Positions 55,500-64,000 of a DNA stretch of 64,000 nt are shown one piece after another. Position numbers and translations under genes: made by a program. The number at the start of each line of letters is the position of its first letter. Within the stretch, counting starts at the first letter, position 1. The DNA is from Halocynthiibacter sp. SDUM655004 (lineage in GTDB: Bacteria; Pseudomonadota; Alphaproteobacteria; Rhodobacterales; Rhodobacteraceae). The stretch is taken from the NCBI RefSeq assembly GCF_026015885.1, contig NZ_JAPDUG010000003.1, forward strand, positions 1 to 64,000, given 5' to 3'. The notes beneath the pieces are model-generated. The model saw nothing but the letters and a program-made list of their open reading frames with translations, was not told where the DNA came from and did not search any database.

Positions 55500-56738
55500 A
55501 TGTCCGCACCAAAGACTGCACCCAAGAAAGTTGTTCTGGCCTATTCCGGTGGCCTTGATACGTCGATCATCCTGAAATGGCTTGAGATCGAATATGGTTG
55601 CGAGGTGGTGACCTTCACTGCCGATCTTGGTCAGGGCGAAGAGCTTGAGCCAGCACGTAAGAAAGCCGAGCTTCTTGGTGTAAAGCCAGAGAATATCTTT
55701 ATCGAAGACCTGCGCGAAGAATTCGTCCGCGATTTTGTTTTCCCGATGTTCCGCGCCAACGCGCAGTACGAAGGTCTGTACCTCCTCGGAACCTCCATCG
55801 CTCGCCCGCTCATCTCCAAGCGGCTTGTTGAAATCGCCAAGCAAACCGGTGCGGATGCCGTTTCCCATGGCGCAACAGGCAAAGGCAACGACCAAGTCCG
55901 GTTCGAGCTTGCCGCTTATGCGCTGAACCCAGAAATCGTGGTGATTGCGCCTTGGCGCGAGTGGGACCTGCAAAGCCGCACAAAGCTGATCGAATTTGCT
56001 GAAGCACACCAGATCCCGATTGCCAAGGACAAACGCGGCGAAGCGCCCTTCTCTGTTGACGCGAACCTGCTGCACACGTCTTCCGAAGGTAAGGTTCTTG
56101 AAGATCCGGCAATTGACGCGCCCGATTATGTTTACCAACGCACGGTGCATCCCGAAGACGCGCCAAACACGCCAGAATTTGTCGAGATCACATTTGAAAA
56201 AGGCGATGCGGTTGCGATCAATGGCGAAGCAATGTCGCCTGCAACGATCCTCACCAAACTGAACGAGCTTGGCGGCAAACATGGTTGTGGTCGCCTCGAT
56301 CTTGTTGAAGGTCGTTTTGTTGGTATGAAATCCCGCGGGATCTACGAAACACCTGGCGGCACACTGCTTCTCGAAGCGCATCGCGGTATCGAATCCATCA
56401 CAATGGATCGCGGCGCCATGCACCTCAAAGATGAGCTGATGCCGAAATATGCAGAGCTGATCTATAACGGTTTCTGGTACAGCCCAGAGCGCGAGATGCT
56501 CCAAGCTGCGATTGACCAGTCTCAAGAGCATGTATCCGGTACGGTTCGCCTGAAACTTTACAAAGGTCTGGCGCGCTGCGTTGGTCGTTGGTCCGATCAC
56601 AGCCTCTATTCCGAAAGCCATGTAACTTTCGAAGAAGATGCCGGCGCATATGACCAAACTGATGCCGCTGGTTTCATTCAACTTCAGGCGCTGCGTTTGA
56701 AGCTGATCGCGATGCGGAACAAGCGCCTCGGTAAGTAG
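55500..56738 (+). CDS. argG: Argininosuccinate synthase
   Basis: The 412-residue enzyme condenses citrulline and aspartate with ATP. The ATP-binding loop is [13 protein letters not shown] (about 11-23), and [21 protein letters not shown] (about 118-138), [24 protein letters not shown] and RSMT-like C-terminal segments fit the family. ATG at 55500 follows TTGGAGAG. It belongs to the arginine pathway with argJ, which is far away in this window. The opposite strand has a long open frame, an artefact. Confidence 0.97.
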   Translation: MSAPKTAPKKVVLAYSGGLDTSIILKWLEIEYGCEVVTFTADLGQGEELEPARKKAELLGVKPENIFIEDLREEFVRDFVFPMFRANAQYEGLYLLGTSIARPLISKRLVEIAKQTGADAVSHGATGKGNDQVRFELAAYALNPEIVVIAPWREWDLQSRTKLIEFAEAHQIPIAKDKRGEAPFSVDANLLHTSSEGKVLEDPAIDAPDYVYQRTVHPEDAPNTPEFVEITFEKGDAVAINGEAMSPATILTKLNELGGKHGCGRLDLVEGRFVGMKSRGIYETPGGTLLLEAHRGIESITMDRGAMHLKDELMPKYAELIYNGFWYSPEREMLQAAIDQSQEHVSGTVRLKLYKGLARCVGRWSDHSLYSESHVTFEEDAGAYDQTDAAGFIQLQALRLKLIAMRNKRLGK

Positions 56739-56851
56739 GCTCCGCCGCAAATCTGAATGAACTTTGCTCAAGCTTGCGTGAGCAGCGGCCTTGCGTCGTT
56801 GCTTTCGCTGCAATCTATCGCAAAGGTTTTCCCAACACAGGAGAACCTTTG

Positions 56852-57532
56852 ATGTCTTTCTTCCGGCGCCTAACCAATCTTGATTTGAAAGCCCTTACCC
56901 TCGCGGCAACAATTCTCGCCGCTTGGCTGCTTCACAGCACCTCGGCGATGGCTGGGCCCAAGGAGACAATTATTGTCGCGGGCGGGTGTTTCTGGTGTGT
57001 GGAAAGCGATTTCGAATCCGTTAAGGGAGTGACCAAAGCTGTTTCCGGCTATACGGGCGGAACCACAGAAAACCCGACTTACAAAGATGTATCAAAAGGC
57101 GGCACCGGACACTACGAAGCTGTCGAAATCACCTATGACACGGGTCAAATCTCGCTGCGCCAAATCCTAGACCTCTATTTTCGCTCGGTCGATCCAACAG
57201 ATGCAGGCGGCCAATTTTGCGACCGTGGAGAAAGCTACAGAACGGCAATATTCGTCTCTAATCGGGCCGAACAAGACATTGCAAAGGCCGCACGCGCAGA
57301 TGCGCAAAAGGCATTGGGTAAGAAGATCGTAACGCCTATCCTAGCCGAAAAGCCATTCTACAAGGCCGAAGCCTATCATCAGGATTTCTATAAGGGCACA
57401 AAACGCATCATCACGCGTTTTGGTCCGGTTAAGAAATCAACGGCCTACGCGAAATACCGCAAAGGCTGTAAGCGAGACGAAAAGATCTTAGCGCTCTGGG
57501 GCGATGCTGCACCATTTGCCAAAGGTCACTAA
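56852..57532 (+). CDS. msrA: Exported peptide methionine sulfoxide reductase MsrA
   Basis: The 226-residue enzyme reduces methionine-S-sulfoxide. Its catalytic GGCFWCVESDFE has the nucleophilic Cys at about 49-50, and SGYTGGTTENPTYKDVSKGGTGHYEAVEITYD is the MsrA signature. An N-terminal hydrophobic segment (about 12-35) ends in STSAMA, a probable signal peptide, so this MsrA acts in the periplasm. ATG at 56852 follows ACAGGAG; the frame is open upstream. Its stop overlaps the ribokinase-like stop by four bases. Confidence 0.92.
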   Translation: MSFFRRLTNLDLKALTLAATILAAWLLHSTSAMAGPKETIIVAGGCFWCVESDFESVKGVTKAVSGYTGGTTENPTYKDVSKGGTGHYEAVEITYDTGQISLRQILDLYFRSVDPTDAGGQFCDRGESYRTAIFVSNRAEQDIAKAARADAQKALGKKIVTPILAEKPFYKAEAYHQDFYKGTKRIITRFGPVKKSTAYAKYRKGCKRDEKILALWGDAAPFAKGH

Positions 57533-58404
57533 GCTTGATCGGCTAGAAACCCCTCGACCGCGCCCCGATTTGGAATGGCATCGGCAGCACCAGCTTTCGT
57601 TACTTTGAGCGCGGCCGCGGCTGACGCAAGCTGAAGCGCTTCCGCAACCCCCGCTCCCTGATCCATACCAGCGGCGAAGTATCCAGCGAAAGTATCGCCA
57701 GCCGCGGTTGTGTCTACTGGAGTAACCTTGAAGCTTTCAACGGTTTCAGTCTTACCATTTCCGCGCCATTCAGCACCTTTTGCGCCGCGCGTCACCAAAA
57801 TCTCATCTACGGGCAAGTTGTTCAAATCAGTCTCTAACGCTGCGCAAAGCTGCTCCGCTTCGATCTCATTTACGGCGATCATAGAAACAAACGGTAGCAC
57901 TTCACGCACCGCCTCAACAGAGAACGGCGCCGCAGAATAGATAACGCGCATCCCCCTGGACTTGGCCAATTCAGCGGCATAGGCTTGATGCGCGGTTTCG
58001 TTTTGAAGAAGAAGCGTGTCACCAGCGCTCGCCGCCTCTAAGGCCGCATCGACCTGTGCCGTATCCAATGCAAAGTTCGCACCTTTGAAGAGAACAATTG
58101 CATTCTCGGCGTCGTCATCAACATTAATAATCGCATGCCCTGTCGGCGTTTCAATCTCTGCAACAAACTGGCAATCAACCGAAAGGGACTGAAGCTTTTC
58201 TTTCGCCCAGCGCCCGTCCGCTCCAACTGCCCCGATATGCAGCACCTTTGATCCAGCCTGTGCGGCGGCAACGGATTGGTTTGTGCCTTTGCCGCCAAGC
58301 CCGATTTGAAACGAGCTTGCCGCCAATGTCTCGCCCGGTTCGGGCAAATGCGGAACACGATAAACGTGGTCCGCGTTGATTGATCCAAGATTAAAAATCG
58401 CCAT
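57529..58404 (-). CDS. PfkB-family carbohydrate kinase, ribokinase-like
   Basis: The 291-residue kinase has the ribokinase N-terminal SINADHVYRVPHLPEPGET, the GGKGTNQSVAAAQAGS motif (about 33-49) and the C-terminal DTTAAGDTFAGYFAAG with the catalytic Asp. It probably phosphorylates ribose or another sugar. The ATG overlaps the maeB stop by one base (TAATG), implying coupling. No sugar transporter is nearby, so the substrate is not fixed. Confidence 0.88.
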   Translation of the reverse strand: MAIFNLGSINADHVYRVPHLPEPGETLAASSFQIGLGGKGTNQSVAAAQAGSKVLHIGAVGADGRWAKEKLQSLSVDCQFVAEIETPTGHAIINVDDDAENAIVLFKGANFALDTAQVDAALEAASAGDTLLLQNETAHQAYAAELAKSRGMRVIYSAAPFSVEAVREVLPFVSMIAVNEIEAEQLCAALETDLNNLPVDEILVTRGAKGAEWRGNGKTETVESFKVTPVDTTAAGDTFAGYFAAGMDQGAGVAEALQLASAAAALKVTKAGAADAIPNRGAVEGFLADQA

Positions 58405-60662
58405 TACTTCGCCTTACAGGCCGCAAGCATGGCCATATTCAAGATGTCATTGGATGTAGAAACGGTCGAGCAAATCTGAATCGACTGATCAATCCCCGTA
58501 AGGATCGGACCGATCACGGTCGCACCAGCCATTTCCTGCATCAACTTCACAGAAATGCTCGCGGAATGACGCGCAGGAACAACAAGAACATTCGCAGGGC
58601 CGCTCAAGCGACTAAACGGATACTGCGCCATCGCTTGCGGGTTAAGCGCAACATCAACGGTCATCTCGCCTTCAAACTCGAAATCAACGCCGCGCTGCTC
58701 CAACACCTTCGGCGCTTGGTGCATTTTTTCGGCGCGCTCGGAAACGGGATAGCCGAATGTTGAGAAGCTAACAAAGGCCACACGCGGCTCTATTCCAAGC
58801 ATTTTCGCAACATCCGCGCCCCGCTCGGCAATCGTTGCGAGGTCTTCGGAATCAGGCCATTCATGCACCAGCGTATCCGTGACCAGAACAATTCGGCCCT
58901 TAAGCAACAGCGCAGTAACGCCGACGGCGCCGTCGGTTGCTTGAGCGTTGAACACATTGTTAATCAACCCAAGAACATGCGCGGATTTTCGTGTCGCGCC
59001 GGTAACCAACCCATCGCCATGGCCGTGCGCCAACATCAGCGCAGAGAACACGTGCCGGTCACGCGCGGCAAGACGGTGAACATCCTGATGATCGTGGCCG
59101 CTCCGTTGAAGCCGTTGATAGAGGAAGTCTTTGTAGGTATCCAAATAGGCCGTGTTCTTCGCGTTAACCACTTCGATCTCGGGATAGGCATCGCCAATTC
59201 CTGCTGCATCCATCAGGCCTTTGACGTCATTTTCACGACCAACAACAAGCGCCTTGCCAAATCCGCCGCGTTGATAGTTTACGGCTGCACGCAACACGCG
59301 AATATCATCGCCCTCTGCAAAGATCATCCGCGCTTGGCGGGCCTTGGCGCGGGTATTGATAGACCGCAATATGTTTGCCGTTGGGTCCATCCGCGCGCGG
59401 AGCGAGGCTTCGTAACCATCCATGTCGACGATTGGGCGGCGCGCCACACCGGTGTCCATACCTGCTCTGGCAACTGCTGGCGGTACAACATGGATCAAGC
59501 GCGGATCAAAGGGGGTTGGAATGATGTAGTCCCGCCCGAATGTCAGCTTGCGGCCATAAGCAAGCGCAACCTCATCCGGAACATCCTCGCGCGCGAGATC
59601 AGCAAGGGCGCGGGCACAGGCGATCTTCATTTCGTCGTTGATGGCGCGGGCATGGATATCAAGCGCACCGCGGAACAAGTACGGAAAGCCCAGAACATTG
59701 TTCACTTGGTTTGGATAATCTGAACGACCCGTGGCAACGATTGCATCCTCGCGCACCTCATGCGCCTCTTCGGGAGTGATTTCCGGATCAGGGTTTGCCA
59801 TAGCAAAGATCACAGGGTCTTTGGCCATGCTTTTCACCATGTCTTGCGTCACAGCGCCCTTGGCCGAAACGCCAAGAAAAACATCGGCGCCCTTCATGGC
59901 TTCTTCCAGTGTGCGCAACTCAGTGGAGGCCGCGTGCGCCGATTTCCACTGATTCATGCCTTCGGTACGGCCTTGATAAATAACGCCTTTTGTATCGCAC
60001 ATGATGCAATTGTCATGCTTTGCACCCATGGATTTGACCAGCTCAAGACAGGCAATTCCCGCCGCACCCGCACCGTTCAAAACGATACGCACATCTTCAA
60101 TTTTCTTTCCCGAAATCCGAAGCGCATTGATCAAACCAGCCGCGCAGATAACCGCGGTTCCGTGCTGATCGTCATGGAACACCGGAATGTCCATTTCTTC
60201 TTTCAGGCGCTGCTCAATGATGAAACATTCCGGCGCCTTGATATCCTCAAGGTTAATGCCGCCGAATGTCGGCCCCATGAGCCGAACAGCGTTTACGAAA
60301 GCATCGGGGTCTTCTGTATCAAGTTCAATGTCGATGGAATTTACATCGGCAAAGCGTTTGAACAGAACGGATTTCCCTTCCATCACCGGCTTGGATGCCA
60401 GCGCGCCAAGATTGCCAAGCCCCAAAACAGCCGTCCCGTTCGAGATAACGGCAACCATATTCCCCTTGTTTGTATAATCATATGCGGTTTCAGGCTTATC
60501 GAAAATCGCCTCGCAGGGCACGGCAACACCTGGTGAGTAAGCAAGCGAAAGATCGCGCTGCGTTGTCATTGGTGTTGAGGGGGTCACATCGAATTTTCCC
60601 GGTCTGGGTTCCATGTGATAGGTGAGCGCCTCTTCGGCGGTGAACTTAACTTTTGTGGGCAT
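58404..60662 (-). CDS. maeB: NADP-dependent malic enzyme with phosphotransacetylase-like domain
   Basis: The 752-residue protein has a malic enzyme domain (about 1-430; SLAYSPGVAVPC, GKSVLFKRFADV, VLNGAGAAGIACLE). A phosphotransacetylase-like C-terminal domain (about 435-750) follows, starting ANILRSINTRAKARQARMIF. This is the MaeB layout; the second domain usually senses acetyl-CoA. It decarboxylates malate to pyruvate, making NADPH. ATG at 60662 is chosen over a TTG three codons upstream. It overlaps nothing upstream, as mutS is divergent, and is coupled to the kinase gene. Confidence 0.95.
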   Translation of the reverse strand: MPTKVKFTAEEALTYHMEPRPGKFDVTPSTPMTTQRDLSLAYSPGVAVPCEAIFDKPETAYDYTNKGNMVAVISNGTAVLGLGNLGALASKPVMEGKSVLFKRFADVNSIDIELDTEDPDAFVNAVRLMGPTFGGINLEDIKAPECFIIEQRLKEEMDIPVFHDDQHGTAVICAAGLINALRISGKKIEDVRIVLNGAGAAGIACLELVKSMGAKHDNCIMCDTKGVIYQGRTEGMNQWKSAHAASTELRTLEEAMKGADVFLGVSAKGAVTQDMVKSMAKDPVIFAMANPDPEITPEEAHEVREDAIVATGRSDYPNQVNNVLGFPYLFRGALDIHARAINDEMKIACARALADLAREDVPDEVALAYGRKLTFGRDYIIPTPFDPRLIHVVPPAVARAGMDTGVARRPIVDMDGYEASLRARMDPTANILRSINTRAKARQARMIFAEGDDIRVLRAAVNYQRGGFGKALVVGRENDVKGLMDAAGIGDAYPEIEVVNAKNTAYLDTYKDFLYQRLQRSGHDHQDVHRLAARDRHVFSALMLAHGHGDGLVTGATRKSAHVLGLINNVFNAQATDGAVGVTALLLKGRIVLVTDTLVHEWPDSEDLATIAERGADVAKMLGIEPRVAFVSFSTFGYPVSERAEKMHQAPKVLEQRGVDFEFEGEMTVDVALNPQAMAQYPFSRLSGPANVLVVPARHSASISVKLMQEMAGATVIGPILTGIDQSIQICSTVSTSNDILNMAMLAACKAK

Positions 60663-60784
60663 GTGGGCCAATCCCTTGTTGTAACGCCATTATGAATAGC
60701 CGCTTACCGCCAACGCCTCAACATAGACCTTTCACCCCCAGCTTTGCCTTTGTAAACTCCGCTCGGAACACTTGGGGAAATCAC

Positions 60785-63433
60785 GTGAATAAAGCTAAAT
60801 CAACCGTCACTCCGATGATGGCGCAATACCTCGAACTGAAAGCCCAGTACGAGAATGCGCTCCTGTTTTACCGGATGGGCGATTTCTATGAGATGTTCTT
60901 TGACGACGCGAAAGCGGCAGCGGAGGCGCTGGATATTGCGCTCACCAAACGCGGCAAACACAACGGCGAAGATATCGCCATGTGCGGCGTTCCGGTTCAT
61001 TCCGCCGAAGGGTATTTGCTCACCCTGATCCGCAAAGGCTTTCGCGTGGCTGTTTGCGAGCAGATGGAAAACCCTGCCGAAGCCAAGAAGCGCGGATATA
61101 AGGCAATCGTGAAACGGGATGTTGTTCGGCTCGTGACGCCAGGAACATTGACCGAGGAAAGCCTACTCGAAGCGCGGCGGCATAACTATTTAGCGGCATT
61201 CGCAGAAATCCGCGGAGAGGCCGCATTGGCATGGGTCGATATTTCGACAGGTGCGCTTCATGTGATGCAAACATCTCCTGTTCGCTTAGGACCGGAACTG
61301 GCGCGACTGATGCCCTCTGAGCTTATTCTCTCGGAGTCAAAATTCGAAGATTACGCAGAGTTAGAGACGGAATTTGGCCTTTCCCTTACCCCGCTTGCTC
61401 CAGCCTCATTTGACAGCACATCCGCTGAAAGCAAAATCAAGTCGCTGTTCAAAGTTGGCTCTCTAGACGCATTTGGCAGCTTTAACCGCCCCGAGATCGC
61501 TGCACTTGGCGCGATTATCGACTATCTTGAGATCACCCAAAAAGGGAAGCTCCCGCTCCTGCGCCCACCCGTCCGCGAAAGCGTTGGCGGCACAGTTCAA
61601 ATCGACGCCGCGACGCGCCGAAATCTTGAAATCACTCACAGCCTGTCTGGTGGTCGCGACGGCACGCTCATTTCCGCAATTGATCGCACACTCACAGCGG
61701 GCGGTGGGCGGTTGCTTGCACGGCGTCTTGCCTCGCCTTCAACCGACCTAAAGACCATTCAGATGCGCCAAGATGCGGTTGAATTCCTTGTTGAAAACTC
61801 TGCGCTCGCTGAAAACCTGAGCGAAGCGCTCCGCAGAACACCAGACCTTGACCGCGCCTTGTCTCGTCTTGGGCTTGAGCGCGGCGGACCCCGCGATATC
61901 GCTGCAATTCGAAACGGCCTTACACAGGCCGAGACGATCAAGGATACTTTTCCTGAAGGGCTGCCAGAACTGCTTGCAAGTGCGGCCAAGGACCTAAGCG
62001 GATACGACGAACTTGTTGATCTATTAGATCAAGCACTCGTAGCCGACCCGCCGCTTTTGGCGCGCGATGGTGGTTTCATTGCGCCCGGATTTGACGAGGA
62101 ACTAGACGAAGCCCGCAAGCTACGAGACGAAGGACGCAGCGTGATTGCTTCCCTTCAGGCCAAGTATGCTGAGCTTGCGGATATTTCCTCGCTCAAGATC
62201 AAGCATAATAACGTGCTCGGGTATTTCATCGAGACGACAGCCACCCATTCCGAAAAAATGCTGGCGGCACCGCTCTCTGAAACCTTCATTCACCGTCAAA
62301 CAACCGCCAACCAAGTGCGCTTCACGACCGTTGAGCTTTCAGAGATGGAGACCAAAATTCTCAACGCTGGCGGCCGCGCGCTTGAGATTGAGAAACGTCT
62401 CTATTCCACCTTAACAGAGGCCGTTTTAAACCACGCTGCCGAAATTAACCTTGCAGGAAACGCGCTCGCAGAGTTCGATCTCGCCTCTGCATTTGCAGAC
62501 CTCGCCAAAGGGGAAAATTGGTGCAAGCCCAATGTCGACAACAGCCGGACCTTTGACATCATCGGTGGCCGACATCCCGTTGTTGAACAGTCTTTGCGCA
62601 AACAGGGCGATACACCGTTCGTTGCCAATGACTGCCAGCTTTCTGATGGATCAGACGGGGCTGATATCTGGCTTCTGACCGGTCCGAACATGGCGGGTAA
62701 ATCGACGTTCTTGCGCCAAAACGCATTGATTGCGCTATTGGCACAGGCTGGAAGTTTCGTTCCCGCCAAATCTGCGCATATCGGAATAGTCAGCCAGATA
62801 TTTAGCCGTGTTGGCGCATCTGATGATCTGGCCCGTGGGCGTTCGACATTTATGGTCGAAATGGTTGAAACCGCAGCCATTCTCAATCAAGCAGATGACC
62901 GCGCTCTTGTGATCCTCGATGAGATCGGGCGTGGTACCGCAACTTATGACGGCCTTTCTATTGCTTGGGCAACGCTTGAGCATCTTCACGATGCCAACAA
63001 ATGCCGCGCACTTTTCGCCACCCACTACCATGAGATGACGGCTTTGGCCGACAAGCTTGGGGGCGTCGAGAACGCCACCGTCACCGTCAAAGAATGGGAG
63101 GGCGACGTGATCTTTTTGCATGAGGTCAAAAAAGGCGCGGCCGACCGATCTTATGGCGTGCAGGTGGCAAAACTCGCCGGTCTCCCCGATGCCGTGGTGA
63201 ACCGTGCGCGCGTTGTGCTTGATGCACTTGAGAAAGGAGAGCGTGAGGGCGGAAAACAGAAGGCGCTGATTGACGATCTGCCGCTTTTCTCCGCAACACC
63301 ACCACCGCAACCTGCGCCAGCACAAGATTCTATTGTCGAGGAAGCATTGAGCGAGATCATTCCTGATGAGTTGACGCCGCGCGAGGCGCTTCAGGTTCTA
63401 TATGATCTGAAAGAAAAGGCGCGGACTTCTTAG
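60785..63433 (+). CDS. mutS: DNA mismatch repair protein MutS
   Basis: The 882-residue protein has the mismatch-binding domain FYRMGDFYEMFFDDA (Phe-x-Glu, about 30-45), connector, lever and clamp domains. The ATPase follows, with TGPNMAGKSTFLRQ (Walker A, about 632-645), DDLARGRSTFMVEM, ILDEIGRGTATYDGLSIAW and ATHYHEMTAL. It finds base mismatches after replication. GTG at 60785 follows TTGGGGA; an ATG at 60692 is possible but adds residues outside the family. Its end overlaps a terminator facing grpE. Confidence 0.97.
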   Translation: MNKAKSTVTPMMAQYLELKAQYENALLFYRMGDFYEMFFDDAKAAAEALDIALTKRGKHNGEDIAMCGVPVHSAEGYLLTLIRKGFRVAVCEQMENPAEAKKRGYKAIVKRDVVRLVTPGTLTEESLLEARRHNYLAAFAEIRGEAALAWVDISTGALHVMQTSPVRLGPELARLMPSELILSESKFEDYAELETEFGLSLTPLAPASFDSTSAESKIKSLFKVGSLDAFGSFNRPEIAALGAIIDYLEITQKGKLPLLRPPVRESVGGTVQIDAATRRNLEITHSLSGGRDGTLISAIDRTLTAGGGRLLARRLASPSTDLKTIQMRQDAVEFLVENSALAENLSEALRRTPDLDRALSRLGLERGGPRDIAAIRNGLTQAETIKDTFPEGLPELLASAAKDLSGYDELVDLLDQALVADPPLLARDGGFIAPGFDEELDEARKLRDEGRSVIASLQAKYAELADISSLKIKHNNVLGYFIETTATHSEKMLAAPLSETFIHRQTTANQVRFTTVELSEMETKILNAGGRALEIEKRLYSTLTEAVLNHAAEINLAGNALAEFDLASAFADLAKGENWCKPNVDNSRTFDIIGGRHPVVEQSLRKQGDTPFVANDCQLSDGSDGADIWLLTGPNMAGKSTFLRQNALIALLAQAGSFVPAKSAHIGIVSQIFSRVGASDDLARGRSTFMVEMVETAAILNQADDRALVILDEIGRGTATYDGLSIAWATLEHLHDANKCRALFATHYHEMTALADKLGGVENATVTVKEWEGDVIFLHEVKKGAADRSYGVQVAKLAGLPDAVVNRARVVLDALEKGEREGGKQKALIDDLPLFSATPPPQPAPAQDSIVEEALSEIIPDELTPREALQVLYDLKEKARTS

Positions 63434-63446
63434 AAACCCGCGCCTT
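63416..63446. terminator. Hairpin at the end of mutS, facing grpE
   Basis: AAGGCGCGG (63416-63424) pairs perfectly with CCGCGCCTT (63438-63446). The mutS stop lies in the loop region. On the minus strand a TTTTCTTT stretch follows, so it is best placed to terminate grpE; it may also affect mutS mRNA. Confidence 0.68.
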
Positions 63447-63454
63447 AAAATTTG

Positions 63455-64000
63455 TTACTTCGGTGTTGAGCTCACGCCAACATGGGCTGGCCGCAGCAGT
63501 CTATCATGAAGCATGAACCCTTCGGCCATCACCTGAATGATATCGCCGGCAACCGTATCAGGCACAGGCGCCTCAAACATTGCTTCGTGCCGCTGCGGAT
63601 CAAACTTGTCTCCGACTTCAGGGAGAATACGCTCAATACCATGCTTTGCGAATACATTTAGCAATTCGCGCATAGTCAGCTCAATCCCTTCAATCAGGGA
63701 AGCGTTTTCTTCGCGTTTGGTTTCGTCGATCGCGTCAAGCGCACGCTTCATGTTGTCGTAAACAGGAAGCATGTCGCGGGCGAGCTTGGAGCCGCCATAA
63801 TTCTCGGCCTCGCGGCGATCACGGTCACTCCGCTTTCGTGCGTTCTCTGCATCTGCGAGGGCGCGCATGAAGCGATCACGGAAATCATCCCGCTCTTTGG
63901 TAACAATCGCCAGCTCGTCGGCCTCTTCTTCGGCCTCCATCGCATCTTCGGCGAACATTTCCGCTTCTACGGCTTCTGGATCATCTAAAAATTCGTCGTT
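63455..64000 (-). CDS. grpE: GrpE nucleotide exchange factor (5' end beyond the window)
   Basis: The visible 181 residues (the frame is open from 64000) include the acidic start NDEFLDDPEAVEAE, the long coiled helix (RDRFMRALADAENARKRSDRD) and the C-terminal beta-domain. LLPVYDNMKRALDAI-type sequence, FDPQRHEAMFEAP and VAGDIIQVMAEGFMLHDRLLRPAHVGV complete the GrpE signature. It releases ADP from DnaK, whose gene is in this window far to the left. The start is not visible. Confidence 0.95.
   Translation of the reverse strand, partial: NDEFLDDPEAVEAEMFAEDAMEAEEEADELAIVTKERDDFRDRFMRALADAENARKRSDRDRREAENYGGSKLARDMLPVYDNMKRALDAIDETKREENASLIEGIELTMRELLNVFAKHGIERILPEVGDKFDPQRHEAMFEAPVPDTVAGDIIQVMAEGFMLHDRLLRPAHVGVSSTPK

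Noticed and set aside
56766-56782. Weak hairpin between argG and msrA
   Set aside because: An eight-base stem with a mismatch and no T-run; not enough to call a terminator.
55497-56813. 438-codon open frame opposite argG
   Set aside because: Antisense to a fully conserved argG; no domain and odd composition.

Overview
The window is a 64 kb piece of chromosome from an alphaproteobacterium, most likely Rhodobacteraceae (Roseobacter group). Three things point there: the gene order (a short RNase D-like exonuclease, lptC-lptA-lptB, hpf, ptsN; secA / ppiC / argJ / mutT; rimP-nusA-ylxR-infB), a receiver-PP2C protein resembling the Rhodobacter RbaY type, and alphaproteobacterial heat-shock and GANTC (CcrM-type) signals. 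The placement rests on recognising protein families and gene order; no database search was run. Coding density is high. There are no IS elements, prophage genes, CRISPR arrays, rRNA or tRNA genes that I can support. The window opens in non-coding DNA (1-550) and ends inside grpE.

Layout. 551-5196: flavin reductase, RNase D-like exonuclease, the LPS-transport genes lptCAB, then hpf and ptsN. 5193-14297: a surface-glycan region with a tandem-domain sulfotransferase, a GT14-type transferase with an uncharacterised C-terminal half, two GT2-like paralogues, galE, galU, a PAP phosphatase (cysQ) and an orphan KpsM-like export permease. 14298-18578: dnaK-dnaJ behind a clear heat-shock promoter, then radC. 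18550-21161: a secreted pair (a PstS-like/OmpA fusion and a membrane-anchored protein of unknown function). 21452-26786: secA, divergent from a parvulin-type foldase, argJ and mutT. 26809-28046: a TetR regulator and an AhpD-like gene around a palindromic operator.

28132-36078: the transcription/translation operon rimP-nusA-ylxR-infB, with a terminator-like hairpin just ahead of rimP, then a methyltransferase, a double CDGSH iron-sulfur protein and a proline iminopeptidase. 36146-43022: ubiG, MarR, nitrilase-like amidase, glutaredoxin, comF, a degenerate methyltransferase, hemH, and two L,D-transpeptidases flanking a CAP-domain lipoprotein. 43080-49523: an RlmD-like rRNA methylase, an ABC exporter, the CCA-adding enzyme, a CoA-type NUDIX enzyme, Hsp33 and a second NUDIX protein. 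49520-51286: a receiver-PP2C phosphatase divergent from an Hpt protein. 51283-64000: threonine dehydratase, a membrane protein, an outer-membrane beta-barrel, an EEP-family hydrolase, argG, a secreted MsrA, a ribokinase-family kinase, maeB, mutS and partial grpE.

Most of this is housekeeping. The best candidate for an undescribed system is the 5.2-14.3 kb region. Sugar-nucleotide supply (galU, galE), assembly (two GT2-like enzymes and a GT14-like one), sulfation (tandem sulfotransferase), removal of the sulfation by-product PAP (cysQ) and possibly export (KpsM-like permease) lie together, which suggests a sulfated surface glycan. Other points of interest are two clusters of GANTC sites in non-coding DNA, a radC start codon buried in a perfect terminator-like hairpin, a hairpin in the nusA-operon leader, and five of eleven convergent gene pairs that overlap by exactly four bases at their stop codons.
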